DNA from: Paenibacillus aceti
GTDB lineage: Bacteria > Bacillota > Bacilli > Paenibacillales > Paenibacillaceae
Length of the DNA stretch: 64,000 nt
Assembly (NCBI RefSeq): GCF_003614185.1
Contig: NZ_KZ987724.1
Location: 2,485,150 to 2,549,149 of the forward strand
Direction of reading: 5' to 3'
Shown: piece after piece, positions 18,194-27,003 of the stretch
Numbering within the stretch: position 1 is the stretch's first letter
How the letters are laid out: each line of letters opens with the position of its first letter
Position numbers and translations under genes: made by a program
The notes under the pieces: generated by a model
Database searches by the model: none
What the model was told of the DNA's origin: nothing
Seen by the model: only the letters and a program-made list of their open reading frames with translations

Positions 18194-18991
18194 TTACTTC
18201 ACTGCTACATAGAAGAGTCGAGCCACATCCTCGCTCTCTTCTGCCTCGACCCACGTGAAGTCGGCATAGCAGTGAACCTCACGGAATCCGCATCGCAGCA
18301 GCTCCTGCTTCATCCAGGCCGGATCATAGGCCCGCTGAATGTGATACTCCTCAAAGCGGCGATAGAGATCCGCCCCCGGTTCAGCTTCCCTGGCGAAGAT
18401 CGTCAAGTGATGCTCAATCTCGCATTTCTCATCCTCGAACTCGCAGGTCCATATGTACGAGATCGCATCCTCATCCAATACAAATGGCTGCTCCTCATCG
18501 TACCGCCGCAGCGTATCCGGATGATGCACATCGAACAGGAAGGTCCCGCCCGGCTTCAGCCCTTGGTAAGTGCGCTGAAAGGTGCGGATCACCTCCTCCT
18601 CTTCGAGCAAGTAATTGATGCAATCGCAGAAGGAGATCACCGAATCCACCGGCTCAGGCAGCTCCCAGGCCGTCATATTCTGCTGCACCCAGTTCACTCG
18701 GCCATCATGGTAGAGACGAGCTCCCTGCGCGGTAGAATCCAGCCGCTGCCTCGCTACGGACAGCATGTCCGCCGACAGATCGATCCCGGTTACGGTCAAG
18801 CCTGAATCCAGCAGCGGGATCGTGATGCTTCCCGTCCCGCAACCCAGATCGACGACCGTCTCCGGCTGGCCATAACGCTCCCAAGCCTCATGAGCGAAGG
18901 AGAGCCAGTCCGAATAAGGCATATCCGCCATAAGCTCATCGTACACATACGCGAATTTTCGATATGAGGTCAAACTTTCCAATCCTTCCAC
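18194..18991 (-). CDS. yqeM: SAM-dependent methyltransferase, YqeM-like
   Basis: The 265-residue class I methyltransferase has motif I VVDLGCGTGSITIPLL (about 46-61), the acidic residue in GIDLSADML (motif II) and the motif IV region SVISFCDCINYLLEE. Its position at the end of the yqeG-to-rsfS cluster corresponds to B. subtilis yqeM. The methyl acceptor is not known. Translation appears to begin at a GTG (18991) 9 bp after the CvfB-like stop codon, with AGTAGGA as ribosome site. Confidence 0.85.
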   Translation of the reverse strand: MEGLESLTSYRKFAYVYDELMADMPYSDWLSFAHEAWERYGQPETVVDLGCGTGSITIPLLDSGLTVTGIDLSADMLSVARQRLDSTAQGARLYHDGRVNWVQQNMTAWELPEPVDSVISFCDCINYLLEEEEVIRTFQRTYQGLKPGGTFLFDVHHPDTLRRYDEEQPFVLDEDAISYIWTCEFEDEKCEIEHHLTIFAREAEPGADLYRRFEEYHIQRAYDPAWMKQELLRCGFREVHCYADFTWVEAEESEDVARLFYVAVK

Positions 18992-19000
18992 CTGACTTTC

Positions 19001-19906
19001 CTACTCTTGATCGGCTTGTTCCTGCTCCGCGGACTTCAGATAGGTCCAGCTCTCCTTCTGGATGATCTTGCCTTCCTTCATCAGCTTGCCGAGCGCCCGC
19101 TTGAAAGCCGCTTTGCTGATGCCGAATTTCTGCTTGATCAAATCAGGCGGCGTCGAATCGGAATAAGGCATCCCGCCGGTCGAACGGCTCTCCAGGAAGG
19201 ATAGAATCCGCTCCGCATCTTCATTGCGGCCAACCTCCTTGCGCTGGAACATGGACAGATTGACCCGTCCGTCCTCCTCACGCACATGTGTGACACGAAC
19301 CCGGACCCGTTCCCCTAGCCGGAGCAGACGGGACCGTTCAGAGGAATGGATCATGCCGATCGCTCCGAAGCCGAGCACTCCTCCATCCACGACCACAAAA
19401 GTACCCATTTGCAGCGGTTTATAGACGATTGCTTCCTGCCACTGATTATTCCAGCTTGTCGGGGCATGGAAGGCAAGAGGAGCCAATTCCTGCTCTCCAG
19501 CGAGCTTGGCCTTCAACCGGCCTTGCTTATCATGCTCCATAATGACATACACATGGTCCCCGACCTGCGGATGCAGCTCATGCATTTCTGGCAGCTCGCG
19601 AATGGGCAGCAGCAGCTGGCGTCCCAGTCCCATCTCCAGGAAGCAGCCGAGCCGTGGATGAACGTCAGCCACCTCCAGGAGCGCCAGCTCTCCCAACGTC
19701 AGCGACGGACGCTTCATCGTTGCCGCCAGCCGATCCTCCGTATCATAGAAGAGGAATACTTCCACTATGTCCCCTGGCTTAACTGGCTGTGTCAGCTCGG
19801 AATAATGAAGCAGTACATCCCGATCCCCATCCGTCAGAAAATAGCCATAAGGAGATACTTCCCGATCAACCGGAAGCGATACGATCGTACCTGCAATCAG
19901 ACTCAT
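19001..19906 (-). CDS. cvfB: S1 RNA-binding domain protein, CvfB/YitL-like
   Basis: About 301 residues in CvfB-like architecture: several OB/S1 domains, the third recognisable from VDGGVLGFGAIGMIHSSE to RVRVTHVREEDGRVNLSM, and a C-terminal winged helix (PPDLIKQKFGISKAAFKRAL). CvfB was described in Staphylococcus as a virulence-affecting RNA-binding protein; its cellular role is poorly defined. The frame is open upstream to 19936, but the ATG at 19906 overlaps the rsfS stop as ATGA and has GGAGA before it. The S1-protein gene is not part of this cluster in B. subtilis, so this is a lineage-specific insertion. Confidence 0.82.
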   Translation of the reverse strand: MSLIAGTIVSLPVDREVSPYGYFLTDGDRDVLLHYSELTQPVKPGDIVEVFLFYDTEDRLAATMKRPSLTLGELALLEVADVHPRLGCFLEMGLGRQLLLPIRELPEMHELHPQVGDHVYVIMEHDKQGRLKAKLAGEQELAPLAFHAPTSWNNQWQEAIVYKPLQMGTFVVVDGGVLGFGAIGMIHSSERSRLLRLGERVRVRVTHVREEDGRVNLSMFQRKEVGRNEDAERILSFLESRSTGGMPYSDSTPPDLIKQKFGISKAAFKRALGKLMKEGKIIQKESWTYLKSAEQEQADQE

Positions 19907-20250
19907 ACGTTCTCCACTACTTTGGCATCGGACCAAAGACGTTCGATATTGTAATACTCGCGTTCATCGCGATGGAAGACGTGAACGACGACATCGCCTA
20001 AATCCATCAGAACCCAACGCGCCGAGTCCATCCCTTCGATACCGCGAATATTGGCGCCAAGGTCCTGAGCCCGTTTGCGAACCTCCGTCGCGATTGCCTG
20101 TACCTGGGTATCCGAGTTACCGTGACAAATAATGAAATAGTCGGCGATCAATGAGATTTCTTTTAAATCCAAAACAACGATATTCATCGCTTTCTTATCA
20201 TCTGCCGCTTGATATGCTGCATTCATCAATTCCTTAGGTGATACTGCCAT
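19903..20250 (-). CDS. rsfS: Ribosomal silencing factor RsfS
   Basis: About 115 residues, the usual length for the family. Family marks are IVVLDLKEISLIADYFIICH, GNSDTQVQAIA and the C-terminal VVVHVFHRDEREYYNIERLW. RsfS binds ribosomal protein L14 and blocks joining of the subunits when nutrients are short. AGGAGG lies before the ATG at 20250; a TTG 18 bp upstream opens the same frame but lacks a ribosome site. The stop overlaps the next gene. Confidence 0.95.
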   Translation of the reverse strand: MAVSPKELMNAAYQAADDKKAMNIVVLDLKEISLIADYFIICHGNSDTQVQAIATEVRKRAQDLGANIRGIEGMDSARWVLMDLGDVVVHVFHRDEREYYNIERLWSDAKVVENV

Positions 20251-20310
20251 CCAATCTACCTCCTGCAAATATTTATATCCTAAACTAATGCTTATTACCG
20301 CTTGATGCCA

Positions 20311-20892
20311 CTACTTGCCTTCCCGGTCAAGCTGTCTGACCAGGTCATTGCGAGCCAGCAAGGTTAACGGAAAAATTATCTTCCCCTTCTCGATTAAGAA
20401 CGAAATGGTGGAATCGAATCCGGCCAACAGCGCCTGCTCTAGATTGTGCTCGGCCAGCTCACGGATGTGCTCTACACCGGGAAAATTACGCCCGGGCTCG
20501 ATATAATCCGCCAGGCAGACGATCTTATCAAGCAGGGTCATGCCTACCCTTCCAGAGGTGTGATAGCGGACAGCATCAAGCACTTCGGGATCATCGATCC
20601 CATACTCCTGTTCAGCCACGAATGCCGCTACCTCGGCATGCAGCAGCTGTTTGTCATAATCCAGCAACTCGGGATTCAATCCCTGCTCGCGGACTACCGC
20701 CTCCTGCCGCTCGACTGGCCAGAATTTGGCCAGATCATGCAGCAGCGCAGCCAAATCCGCCTTGATCGGATCCGCGCCATAGCGATGGGCCAGACGAACG
20801 GAGGTTTCTATTACGCCCTCCACATGCGTCCAGCGTCTGGCCGGCATTTGCGCGGACACTATGTCTAACAGCTCATTTCGAGTGTACCGCAT
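20311..20892 (-). CDS. yqeK: HD-domain hydrolase YqeK (diadenosine tetraphosphatase)
   Basis: The 193-residue HD-domain protein has the metal ligands in HVEGVIETSVRLAHRYGAD, LLHDLAKFWP and the distal YHTSGRVGMTLLDKIVCLAD. YqeK enzymes symmetrically cleave diadenosine tetraphosphate to ADP. The ATG at 20892 lies inside the 3' end of nadD (20-bp overlap) with AAGGAG before it, the standard arrangement in Bacillales. Confidence 0.92.
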   Translation of the reverse strand: MRYTRNELLDIVSAQMPARRWTHVEGVIETSVRLAHRYGADPIKADLAALLHDLAKFWPVERQEAVVREQGLNPELLDYDKQLLHAEVAAFVAEQEYGIDDPEVLDAVRYHTSGRVGMTLLDKIVCLADYIEPGRNFPGVEHIRELAEHNLEQALLAGFDSTISFLIEKGKIIFPLTLLARNDLVRQLDREGK

Positions 20893-21469
20893 ACAAATCG
20901 CTCCTTACGATATATTCATAGACCTCTTCTGTCACCATATAGCGGACCGAATGTCCGCTTGCCCTCCGCTTGCGGATCAGGCTGGACGAAATATCCACCA
21001 GCGGCATATCCGCCAGCAGCACCGCGTCCTGAATGAAGGAGGGGAGAAGATCAAGCTCAAGGAAGCTGCCCGGTCTTTGCAGGCCGATAAAGCGCAGCAT
21101 CGTTACCAGTTCCTCAATTCCTTCCCATTTTGGCAAATAATTAACCATATCCGCACCGATGATGAAATAGAATTCAAGATCGGGATGAAGCTGCTTCAGC
21201 TCCCGGATCGTATCGATCGTGTAGGATACACCGCCGCGCTTAAGCTCGACATCCAGCGTCCGAAAATCAGGATGACTCCGCACCGCGGCCGCGACCATTT
21301 CAAGACGTTCCTGTCCGCTGACACCGGATTTGCTCTTATGCGGCGGAATATGGGAAGGCATGAACCAGACCTCATCCAGCGCATACTGCTCACGCGCCGC
21401 TTCAGCCGCCAATAAATGGCCCAGGTGGATCGGATCAAACGCTCCCCCCATTATACCAACTTTTCTCAT
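20873..21469 (-). CDS. nadD: Nicotinate-nucleotide adenylyltransferase
   Basis: The 198-residue nucleotidyltransferase makes deamido-NAD from nicotinate mononucleotide and ATP. It has the N-terminal GGAFDPIHLGHLLAAE with the HxGH motif, the FIIGADM segment, and ISSSLIRKRRASG, the SSxxxR-type ATP-binding motif near the C-terminus. AGGAGG lies before the ATG. It overlaps yqeK. Its product feeds the same pathway as the nicotinamidase/NrtR pair at the left edge of the window. Confidence 0.95.
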   Translation of the reverse strand: MRKVGIMGGAFDPIHLGHLLAAEAAREQYALDEVWFMPSHIPPHKSKSGVSGQERLEMVAAAVRSHPDFRTLDVELKRGGVSYTIDTIRELKQLHPDLEFYFIIGADMVNYLPKWEGIEELVTMLRFIGLQRPGSFLELDLLPSFIQDAVLLADMPLVDISSSLIRKRRASGHSVRYMVTEEVYEYIVRSDLYAVHSK

Positions 21470-21536
21470 CAGGTCTTTCCTCCTGCTGCTCTCAAAGACG
21501 GTTCTGTTCCATAAGTCCGCTGTTAGAACCCGTACT

Positions 21537-21827
21537 CTAAGGCAGTTCGATCTGCTTGTACTCTTTGGATTCCTTATAGAGAATAATCGTCCGGCCGATC
21601 AATTGTACCAGCTCTGCCCCAGCACCAGCGGCCAATTCCTCGGCGATTTCCCGTGGGTCATCCAGGTTATTGTTCAACACCGACACCTTGATCAATTCGC
21701 GACGCTCCAGCGCCTCTGAAATATGACGGATCAGCTGATCATTCGTTCCTCCTTTGCCTACTTGAAAGATAGGCTGAAGCCCATGGGCCAGTCCACGCAA
21801 ATAACGCTTTTGTTTTCCACTTAACAT
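21537..21827 (-). CDS. yhbY: YhbY/YqeI RNA-binding protein (CRM domain)
   Basis: The 96-residue protein consists of a single CRS1-YhbY domain with the family start LSGKQKRYLRGLAHGLQPIF and the GKGG loop (QVGKGGTND). It is a presumed pre-50S ribosomal assembly factor. It sits between aroE and nadD as in other Bacillales. Confidence 0.95.
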   Translation of the reverse strand: MLSGKQKRYLRGLAHGLQPIFQVGKGGTNDQLIRHISEALERRELIKVSVLNNNLDDPREIAEELAAGAGAELVQLIGRTIILYKESKEYKQIELP

Positions 21828-21892
21828 CTACCATCAAAACCCCTTAAAGTTATTGAAAATCTTATCCTACCATAAAACTCAAGTACTTGGCT

Positions 21893-22756
21893 CTAGTCCA
21901 AGCTGGCCAATACGGCCGCCTTCATCGCCTCGATGGGCGCTGGCTGACCCGTCCAGTATTCAAAAGCATAGGCCCCTTGATACACAAACATGCCAACGCC
22001 GTTGTGAACGGTACAACCCCGCTGCTTCGCCTGCCGCAGTAGCTCCGTCTGCAACGGATTGTAGATTAAGTCGCTGACGACAATCCCTTCCGGGATGTAA
22101 TCAGGAGCGATCGGCATCTCTGCGGTACGCGGATACATTCCGACTGAAGTCGTATTAATGAGAACATCGATGCCCGGCAAATGCGATTCGATCTGCTCCA
22201 GCCCGCAGCCCTTGATATTTCCTAAATGCGCCCATTCGGCAGCCAGCTTCTGCGCTGTACTCTCAGTGCGGTTAGCGACGATCACCTGACCGGGCTGCTC
22301 CTGCAGAAGGGCATATATAATGCCTCGCGCCGCTCCACCCGCACCGATCACCAGTACCTTGCGTCCAGCCAGATCAGGAACCACCTCATCCTTCAGCGAA
22401 CGGATGTATCCCATACCATCGGTATTATAGCCCTTCAGCAGGCCTCCGTCATTGACGATCGTATTGACAGCTCCGATATAGCGAGCGCCCTCATCGATCT
22501 CATCGATATAATCCATTACCTCTACTTTATGTGGAACGGTCACATTAACACCGCGGAAGCCAAGCGCTCTGATTCCCAGGATCGCCTGGCGCAGATCACC
22601 GCGCTTCACATGAAAAGGCAAATAAGATCCTCGCAAGCCGGATGCCTGCAAGGCCGCCGTATGCATTGTCGGGGATTTGGACTGGATGATCGGATCACCC
22701 ATGACACCCAGCAATAGCGGTAAGTTATGATCCCGCTCAGGATTTGTCTTCCCCAT
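21893..22756 (-). CDS. aroE: Shikimate dehydrogenase
   Basis: About 287 residues; reduces 3-dehydroshikimate to shikimate with NADPH in the aromatic amino-acid pathway. Seen: shikimate-binding SKSPTMHTAAL, catalytic Lys in NVTVPHKVEVMDYID, GYNTDGMGYIRSL, the NADP-binding GAGGAARGIIYAL and NRT loop, and the C-terminal GMFVYQGAYAFEYWTG. The frame opens at 22777, but GGGGGAG precedes the ATG at 22756. Confidence 0.95.
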   Translation of the reverse strand: MGKTNPERDHNLPLLLGVMGDPIIQSKSPTMHTAALQASGLRGSYLPFHVKRGDLRQAILGIRALGFRGVNVTVPHKVEVMDYIDEIDEGARYIGAVNTIVNDGGLLKGYNTDGMGYIRSLKDEVVPDLAGRKVLVIGAGGAARGIIYALLQEQPGQVIVANRTESTAQKLAAEWAHLGNIKGCGLEQIESHLPGIDVLINTTSVGMYPRTAEMPIAPDYIPEGIVVSDLIYNPLQTELLRQAKQRGCTVHNGVGMFVYQGAYAFEYWTGQPAPIEAMKAAVLASLD

Positions 22757-22927
22757 GTCGTTCTCCCCCTTGATCATTAAAGCAGATATATCTTGAAATT
22801 GCCTACTGCATCTATATAAGTTGAGCTTGATTTATTAGAATCCAACAGGTAGAAATCCATTCGCAAAGGCGAGCGCTCCGCTTCTCCAGAATCATTTCAC
22901 CCTCTTGCCTATTCCTTGCAACCTTCC

Positions 22928-24055
22928 TTAAATTATCGAAGGGCGCAGCATAACCTTGATTCCCTTCGGAACATGTACCGCGACAACCGCTCCGATATCA
23001 TTGTTCACCTTGATCCAGCCCAGACCGGAAATGAAGATGTCCACCTTCTGGCCTCTGGGAATTTTGAATTCATGCCTGGTCCACTCCGGCAGCTTGTCCA
23101 GATTGTCACGGGTAGGCGGCGCCAGCAGCTCTCCAGCATGGTCCGCGAACAGCTCATCCGCCCGCTCCAGCTTCGTACGGTGCAGCTTGATCCGCGAGCT
23201 GCTGAAGCAGGTGAAGGATTGGCGCTCCCCATGAATGAAATCGAATCGGCCGAAGCCGCTGAAGAAGATGGTCTGGCCTTCATTCAATTGGTATACCGCC
23301 GGCTTAAGCGACTTGTCCGGCATAATCGTCGCCAGATCCTGCGGGCTGACAAGCTCGCTGTACCGCGAAGTATACACGATCCCCGGCGTATCAATGATCG
23401 CCCCGCCATCATCGAGCGGAATTTGTACCATATCTAAGGTCGTTCCGGGATAACGCGATACCGTCAGCTCCTGATCCAGATCGCTATAATCACGAATCAA
23501 GCGGTTGATCAGCGTTGATTTACCTACATTAGTGGCACCGACGACATATACATCACGATCACCCCGATGCTTCACTACCGCCTCCAGCAGTCTGTCAAAG
23601 CCGCTATTCTGCTTGGCGCTGCAAAGGATGACGTCCTCCACTTTCAGGCCCATCTCCTTGGCTTCCTTCTGTACCCAATTACGAATCTTGTTCCAATTCG
23701 ATACCTTGGGCAGCAGATCGGTCTTATTCACCGCGAGCAGTACCGGGTTATTCCCGATAAAACGCTGCAGACCGGAAATGATGCTACCTTGAAAATCAAA
23801 TAAATCGACGATATGAACAACGAGTGCCTTTTTCTCGGCGATTTGACCAAGCAGTCTTAGGAATTCACTCTGTTCCACTGCAATGCTAGATGCTTCATTA
23901 TAGTTCTTAATGCGGAAGCAACGCTGGCATATCAACGGCTCCCTCTCCAGCGCCTGTGCCGGAGTATATCCCGGTTTGGATGGGTCCTCCGTCTGCAGCT
24001 TCACGCCACATCCACTGCAATGAAGGGCTTGTTCTTGTACCTGGGCTTCTGTCAT
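22928..24055 (-). CDS. yqeH: Ribosome biogenesis GTPase YqeH
   Basis: The 375-residue circularly permuted GTPase is needed for 30S subunit assembly. An N-terminal zinc finger (CSGCGVKL ... CQRCFRI) is followed by the G4 motif NKTDLL, then G1 GATNVGKSTLIN and G3 DTPGI, so the G motifs are in permuted order as expected. The C-terminal NOA36/YqeH domain covers the last 150 residues. The start overlaps the yqeG stop by 4 bp with GGAGG upstream. Confidence 0.95.
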   Translation of the reverse strand: MTEAQVQEQALHCSGCGVKLQTEDPSKPGYTPAQALEREPLICQRCFRIKNYNEASSIAVEQSEFLRLLGQIAEKKALVVHIVDLFDFQGSIISGLQRFIGNNPVLLAVNKTDLLPKVSNWNKIRNWVQKEAKEMGLKVEDVILCSAKQNSGFDRLLEAVVKHRGDRDVYVVGATNVGKSTLINRLIRDYSDLDQELTVSRYPGTTLDMVQIPLDDGGAIIDTPGIVYTSRYSELVSPQDLATIMPDKSLKPAVYQLNEGQTIFFSGFGRFDFIHGERQSFTCFSSSRIKLHRTKLERADELFADHAGELLAPPTRDNLDKLPEWTRHEFKIPRGQKVDIFISGLGWIKVNNDIGAVVAVHVPKGIKVMLRPSII

Positions 24056-24579
24056 TTTGTCTTATCCTCCTCAAGCCATAATCCCGTCTTACCCAGACGT
24101 CGTTTCACGATGCGCTCCAGCCTGCGGTTAATCCGGGTACCGAAACCTTCATCGGTTATAGAAATCGGCAGTACCAGAACCGTATATAAACCTTGCCGAT
24201 TACCCCCGAATACATCCGTCATCAGTTGGTCTCCAACGACGATCGTTTGCTCCGGACTGAGCTCCATCATCTGCATCGCTCTTCGGAACGGGGCTCCGAC
24301 CGGCTTTCTTGCCTTATGCACGAATTCAATATTTAAAGGGGATGCGAATACAGACACCCTATGAAAATTGTTGTTCGACACAATCACCAGCTTCATCCCA
24401 GCTTGCTTCACCTTCTCGAACCAATGGGTTAACTCTGGTGTAGCCGATGGTGCTTTGGCTCCTACGAGGGTATTATCCAGATCGGTAATAATCCCGCGGT
24501 ACCCCTCGGCATATAGCTTATCCAAATCGATGTCAAACACGCTATCTACACGCAAATCAGGCAAAAACTTCTCAAACAA
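24052..24579 (-). CDS. yqeG: YqeG family HAD IIIA-type phosphatase
   Basis: About 175 residues. HAD motif I is TDLDNTLVG, motif II is VIVSNNNFHRV, and motif III/IV is IVVGDQLMTDVFGG. The physiological substrate is not known. The open frame runs up to a GTG at 24606 without a ribosome site. The TTG at 24579 (protein starting LFEKFLPDLRV) is preceded by GAGGTGA and gives the family's usual length, so it is preferred. First gene of the yqe cluster. Confidence 0.9.
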   Translation of the reverse strand: MFEKFLPDLRVDSVFDIDLDKLYAEGYRGIITDLDNTLVGAKAPSATPELTHWFEKVKQAGMKLVIVSNNNFHRVSVFASPLNIEFVHKARKPVGAPFRRAMQMMELSPEQTIVVGDQLMTDVFGGNRQGLYTVLVLPISITDEGFGTRINRRLERIVKRRLGKTGLWLEEDKTK

Positions 24580-24641
24580 TTCGTTCACCTCGGTTTCATA
24601 CGACACACTATACCATAATCTTTCCCCGACTTCCTTATATT

Positions 24642-24680
24642 TTAAAAAAGAAAATGCCCCCGGCGCAAGCGCTCAGGGAC
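24642..24680 (-). terminator. Terminator of the moxR-DUF58-transglutaminase operon
   Basis: On the minus strand a G/C-rich stem (24656-24666 with 24669-24680, one bulge, G-U wobbles) is followed by a T-rich tract. It lies between the transglutaminase stop codon (24751) and yqeG. Confidence 0.55.
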
Positions 24681-24750
24681 AAGCCTGTTACATTTGTTGA
24701 GCCTATGGGTTGAACTGAGGATTGTACGGCTTGAAGCAGCCTAGTCCTTG

Positions 24751-27003
24751 CTAATTCTTTAGCTCAACGCCTTTAGATTGTTCCTTCCTATGACCGATGC
24801 GAGACAGACTGTCACAGAGCTGCTGTACGCTCAGCCAATCATCCTCTGTCGCCGATTCGGGACTGTAGAGCGCTCCTTCATACTTCTGTAACAAATGCTC
24901 AAGGGTGACCGACAGCTCCGGCTGCTTCGCGCTGATTTGCTCGAATATTTCGCGGACCGTCTCATGTTCCTTCCGCTCGAAGCCCTGCCGCTGCCATTTT
25001 TTCACGGTGCGTAAGGTCGCATAGACCATTTTATCTCCGTAAGTCAAAGGTCTGCCCAAGCGCCAACGAAGCAGCCCGTAATAGATCCGTTGCCGATACT
25101 TGAACAACAGCCAGCAGAGCATGACCAAGAGAATTCCCAGCGATATATATCGAATCTTCTTATAATGTACGGTCATGAAGGAAGGGGTCATGTCTTCTGT
25201 TTCCTCTGGCAAGATCTCTTCTTGGTTCAATTCATCCGGGGCGATCTCTTCTTCCTTCTCGCCCTCATATAATAACGGAGCCATGAAACCCGGCGTTGCT
25301 TCGAATGGAATCCAGCCATACTCCCCGAAATATAATTCAGCCCAGGAGTGTGCATCGGAATTTTTCACCTGATAAGCCGTATTGCCTGGTCTAGCCCTCA
25401 AATCCTCGGGGTCTGCCTGAATCCCCGGACCATACCCCTTCACCCAGCGCGCCGGAATGCCTTGTGACCTTGCCATCATCACCATCGCTGTCGAGAAATA
25501 ATCGCAATAGCCCTCCTTCACTTCAAACAGGAAGCTGTCGACGAAATCCTTGCTCTTGCGCAGAGATACGTTTGGATTATTTGTATATTGGAAGCTAGTA
25601 CGCAGATACTCCTGCAGCAGCTCCATTTTCTTGAAGGGGGTATCCGCCGTAGCCGTAATCTCCGCTGCCAGATCTTTAACCCGCTGTGTTAAAAAGGACG
25701 GAACCTGCAGATACTGCTCATCGATCGCAGCTGAATATAACTGTTCATAACTGGCACTGCGCAGCTTCTCTAATGGAATAACAGGTATTCTCGAGGTCAC
25801 CTTATATTTAACCGGGTAGTCCGGCTGATCGTCGCGGAAGCCTCCTCCCCAGCGAAGCTCCGCCTCCTCCCTAGCCCAGGACAGCTTAGGTCTGCCTTGT
25901 CGCCGCTCATCCAGCAGAGTGATCTCTGTCATGAAATAACCACCGAACAGAACGGGATAGACTTCCTCCGAGTCCATCGTAATGATCTGCTCCACTTGTC
26001 TCATTTCCATATTTCCAGTCTGTTTCTCAGTAAGAGCGATGGTGTCATTTAAACCTCTAAGCACTTCATAATCTCGATTTTCCTTGTCAAAATCAGCCCA
26101 GCCGTTCCCGGTATAGATGCGCCTGGTCTCTCCGCGCCAATAAGAAGGCAGTGAGGATTCGATCGACATGACCGGATCATAGCTGAATTCGAAGCCGCCA
26201 CCAAGCTCGGTATCATCCCGGCTATAGCCGGAAGTAACCGCCTCTTGTCTGGATTGATCCTTTTCCTTGACCGCACTCGATATAGCCGTCTGTGCCTCTA
26301 CGCTGCCAACTTGTCCGCCGCTGCGTCCCTTCCAAGCTGTGTATGGATCAGTCAATATCGGAGCCACCGGGGGTACACTCGTACCGATGAATAGTATGCC
26401 GGCAAAAAGGAGCAGAATATTGGAGATGATCTTGAACGGATGCTTGCGCAGCTTAAGCCAGCCATAGGGATAAGATAGTTGGTAATTCCGTAAGTGAAGG
26501 CAGACTAGCCAGCCTAGTCCGGCGAACACCGTCCAGGCTACATTTTTCCATAAACGATAGGGAGAAAATGAATCTAATATAGCAAATGCAATCAAATCTG
26601 CAGCCAGAAATAACAACACGGTCCTGTGTGTTCTCAGCAGTCTGAATATTAATTCGAACAGAAGCCAAGCCCCTAATGCGAACCAGATATAGGGAACGAA
26701 CTCCGTGAATATTTGCCAGATCTGATCTGGATAAAGCTCTCCATACGGCATATAGATCCCGTACCTGATTAGCATCATTCGACAAATGAGAATAATGGAA
26801 ATTAATTTAGCGATATTCCGCCATACAACATGCAGAGGCAAAAGATCGATAATCGCAATGACGATCAGCGTCCAGGCCACGATATCGGTCGTCTGCTGGA
26901 ACCAGATCGGCTCCGTAAAGGAAACCCACTGCATGACCAAAATGACAACCCATACCGTCATTAAGATGCGGTACCAATACACCGGCTCATCCGGATGCTT
27001 CAA
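24751..27003 (-). CDS. Membrane transglutaminase-like protein (DUF3488/TgpA type)
   Basis: The 750-residue protein has a block of N-terminal membrane helices within residues 1-220 and an extracytoplasmic region with a transglutaminase-like core. The catalytic triad is visible as Cys in EGYCDYFSTAMVMMARSQG, His in NSDAHSWAELYFG and Asp/Glu in YGWIPFEATPG. One more membrane helix (YISLGILLVMLCWLLF) and a cytosolic DUF4129-like tail follow. The family is thought to act on cell-surface or protein substrates, but the bacterial function is not settled. It overlaps the DUF58 gene by 4 bp, the classic moxR-DUF58-tgpA arrangement. Confidence 0.88.
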   Translation of the reverse strand: MKHPDEPVYWYRILMTVWVVILVMQWVSFTEPIWFQQTTDIVAWTLIVIAIIDLLPLHVVWRNIAKLISIILICRMMLIRYGIYMPYGELYPDQIWQIFTEFVPYIWFALGAWLLFELIFRLLRTHRTVLLFLAADLIAFAILDSFSPYRLWKNVAWTVFAGLGWLVCLHLRNYQLSYPYGWLKLRKHPFKIISNILLLFAGILFIGTSVPPVAPILTDPYTAWKGRSGGQVGSVEAQTAISSAVKEKDQSRQEAVTSGYSRDDTELGGGFEFSYDPVMSIESSLPSYWRGETRRIYTGNGWADFDKENRDYEVLRGLNDTIALTEKQTGNMEMRQVEQIITMDSEEVYPVLFGGYFMTEITLLDERRQGRPKLSWAREEAELRWGGGFRDDQPDYPVKYKVTSRIPVIPLEKLRSASYEQLYSAAIDEQYLQVPSFLTQRVKDLAAEITATADTPFKKMELLQEYLRTSFQYTNNPNVSLRKSKDFVDSFLFEVKEGYCDYFSTAMVMMARSQGIPARWVKGYGPGIQADPEDLRARPGNTAYQVKNSDAHSWAELYFGEYGWIPFEATPGFMAPLLYEGEKEEEIAPDELNQEEILPEETEDMTPSFMTVHYKKIRYISLGILLVMLCWLLFKYRQRIYYGLLRWRLGRPLTYGDKMVYATLRTVKKWQRQGFERKEHETVREIFEQISAKQPELSVTLEHLLQKYEGALYSPESATEDDWLSVQQLCDSLSRIGHRKEQSKGVELKN